DNA of 10,967 nt from NCBI GenBank assembly GCA_036940085.1, contig JALLBK010001266.1, positions 1-10,967 of the forward strand, in the 5' to 3' direction. This DNA is from Discostella pseudostelligera (taxonomy: Eukaryota; Bacillariophyta; Thalassiosirophyceae; Thalassiosirales; Thalassiosiraceae). Below are positions 10,284 to 10,967 of the stretch, in pieces. Each line of letters starts with the position of its first letter. Position 1 is the stretch's first letter. A program made the translations under genes and the position numbers. A model generated the notes under the pieces. The model had not been told where the DNA came from and searched no databases. It was given only the letters and a program-made list of their open reading frames with translations.

Positions 10284-10967
10284 TGATGAGTGAGGAGGAT
10301 GGAGGATGTCCGTGTCAAAAGAAAGAGGAGTGGTAGCGTTTTGCGTTAGTAGTACTACTACATGTCGTTTCTATGGAATGTTTTGGGTTCTTTCTGCTGT
10401 AACATGGTCGAGAGTGCATCAATAGTACGACATCCACCACCACCACGCTCCTGATAAAATAAGAGGGATAGTACACCACAATCGTCATCTAACCATCAAA
10501 GAACAATATCTCATGAAAGAACCCAAATCATAATTCTTATTCGCTCCATTCTCATGTTATTGCACGGATAATATTCTTTGAAAGTCGATCTCCCCATCAT
10601 CATCTCCACATTCCTCCACACCTCCACACGGCTTGACTTGATTGTAACAGGTTGTAACGAGATGCACCATCTTTGACCGTTCATGAACTATGAGTGCCGT
10701 CAAACAACGGACTTTTGACTTTTGCTATTGGAGGTTGTCGGCTTGCCGGCATTTTTATAATCCCTTGGCCTAAGGGTAATGGAAATTTTGGCGGGAAATT
10801 CCCGAGGCGAGAAATCATGGCGGGAAAGTCCAATGTCCAGGGGAAACGTTTCGGGAAAGTCCAAATGCAGGAAAAAGATATGGCGGGAAATCATTATCGT
10901 TCAGGCGCGGCGCACCAAAAATCAATAGTTTAACTCTTATTTTTGACTTTTATCAACTATTGCTCTC
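10284..10967. other. Right-hand intergenic region
   Basis: No convincing gene in 684 bases. CTGCTGTAAC at 10394-10403 follows the upstream stop by 111 bases. TTTTGACTTTT occurs at 10713-10723 and 10941-10951. CAATAGTT (10923-10930) and AACTATTG (10955-10962) form an inverted pair. A cluster of GGCGGGAA sites lies between them. It is probably a promoter region for a gene beyond the right edge. Confidence 0.55.
10790..10890. promoter_or_regulatory. Cluster of GGCGGGAAA (E2F-like, reverse orientation) sites
   Basis: GGCGGGAAA occurs at 10790, 10819 and 10882, with a near match TCGGGAAAG at 10851. The 13-mer CGGGAAAGTCCAA is present twice (10821 and 10852). CGGGAA-A-TTCCCG at 10792-10804 is an inverted repeat that puts a site on each strand. 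This is the same word as in the 2165-2290 and 7444-7533 clusters, read on the other strand. Confidence 0.5.

Noticed and set aside
10694..10933. Overlapping plus and minus frames (79 and 64 codons) in the right-hand region
   Set aside because: Their residues are translations of the GGCGGGAAA repeats and they lie antisense to each other.

Overview
The window looks like nuclear DNA of a diatom or a close heterokont relative, most likely a centric diatom. The main clue is a nuclear gene for an organellar-type glutamyl-tRNA synthetase whose N-terminus can be rebuilt as a bipartite plastid presequence: a signal peptide, an 'AF' cleavage motif (A25/F26), then an Arg/Ser-rich transit peptide. Spliceosomal introns with GT..AG ends, a eukaryote-only ribosomal protein (eS28), gene spacing near 1 kb and Gln/His/Asp homopolymer runs all agree. 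The species cannot be named from this sequence alone.

Layout, left to right. (1) 1-1343, minus strand: the first 447 codons of a large protein that runs off the left edge. It has a degenerate protein-kinase C-lobe followed by the start of an AAA_16-type P-loop ATPase. (2) 1344-2902: a 1.56 kb divergent intergenic region with no convincing gene but many short palindromes, tandem repeats and a cluster of TTCCCGCC-like sites. (3) 2903-6256, plus strand: a three-exon gene for organellar glutamyl-tRNA synthetase, 915 aa, with a C-terminal EMAPII-type tRNA-binding domain. (4) 6257-6567: a short convergent 3' region. (5) 6568-7254, minus strand: ribosomal protein eS28, with its start codon alone in coding exon 1. 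(6) 7255-8303: intergenic, with five TTCCCGCC sites and a hairpin. (7) 8304-10283, plus strand: a 659-codon low-complexity ORF of unknown function with a few complex-sequence islands. (8) 10284-10967: intergenic, with a third cluster of GGCGGGAA sites near the right edge.

Two genes belong to translation: one charges tRNA-Glu in the organelles, the other is a cytosolic 40S subunit protein. They are convergent and nothing suggests they are co-regulated. The most notable points are the fusion of a bacterial-type GluRS to an EMAPII domain; an exon 1 whose last codon is a Met that could start a mitochondrial isoform of the same enzyme; the loss of kinase catalytic residues in the left-hand gene; and the recurrence of an E2F-like word in three separate intergenic regions.
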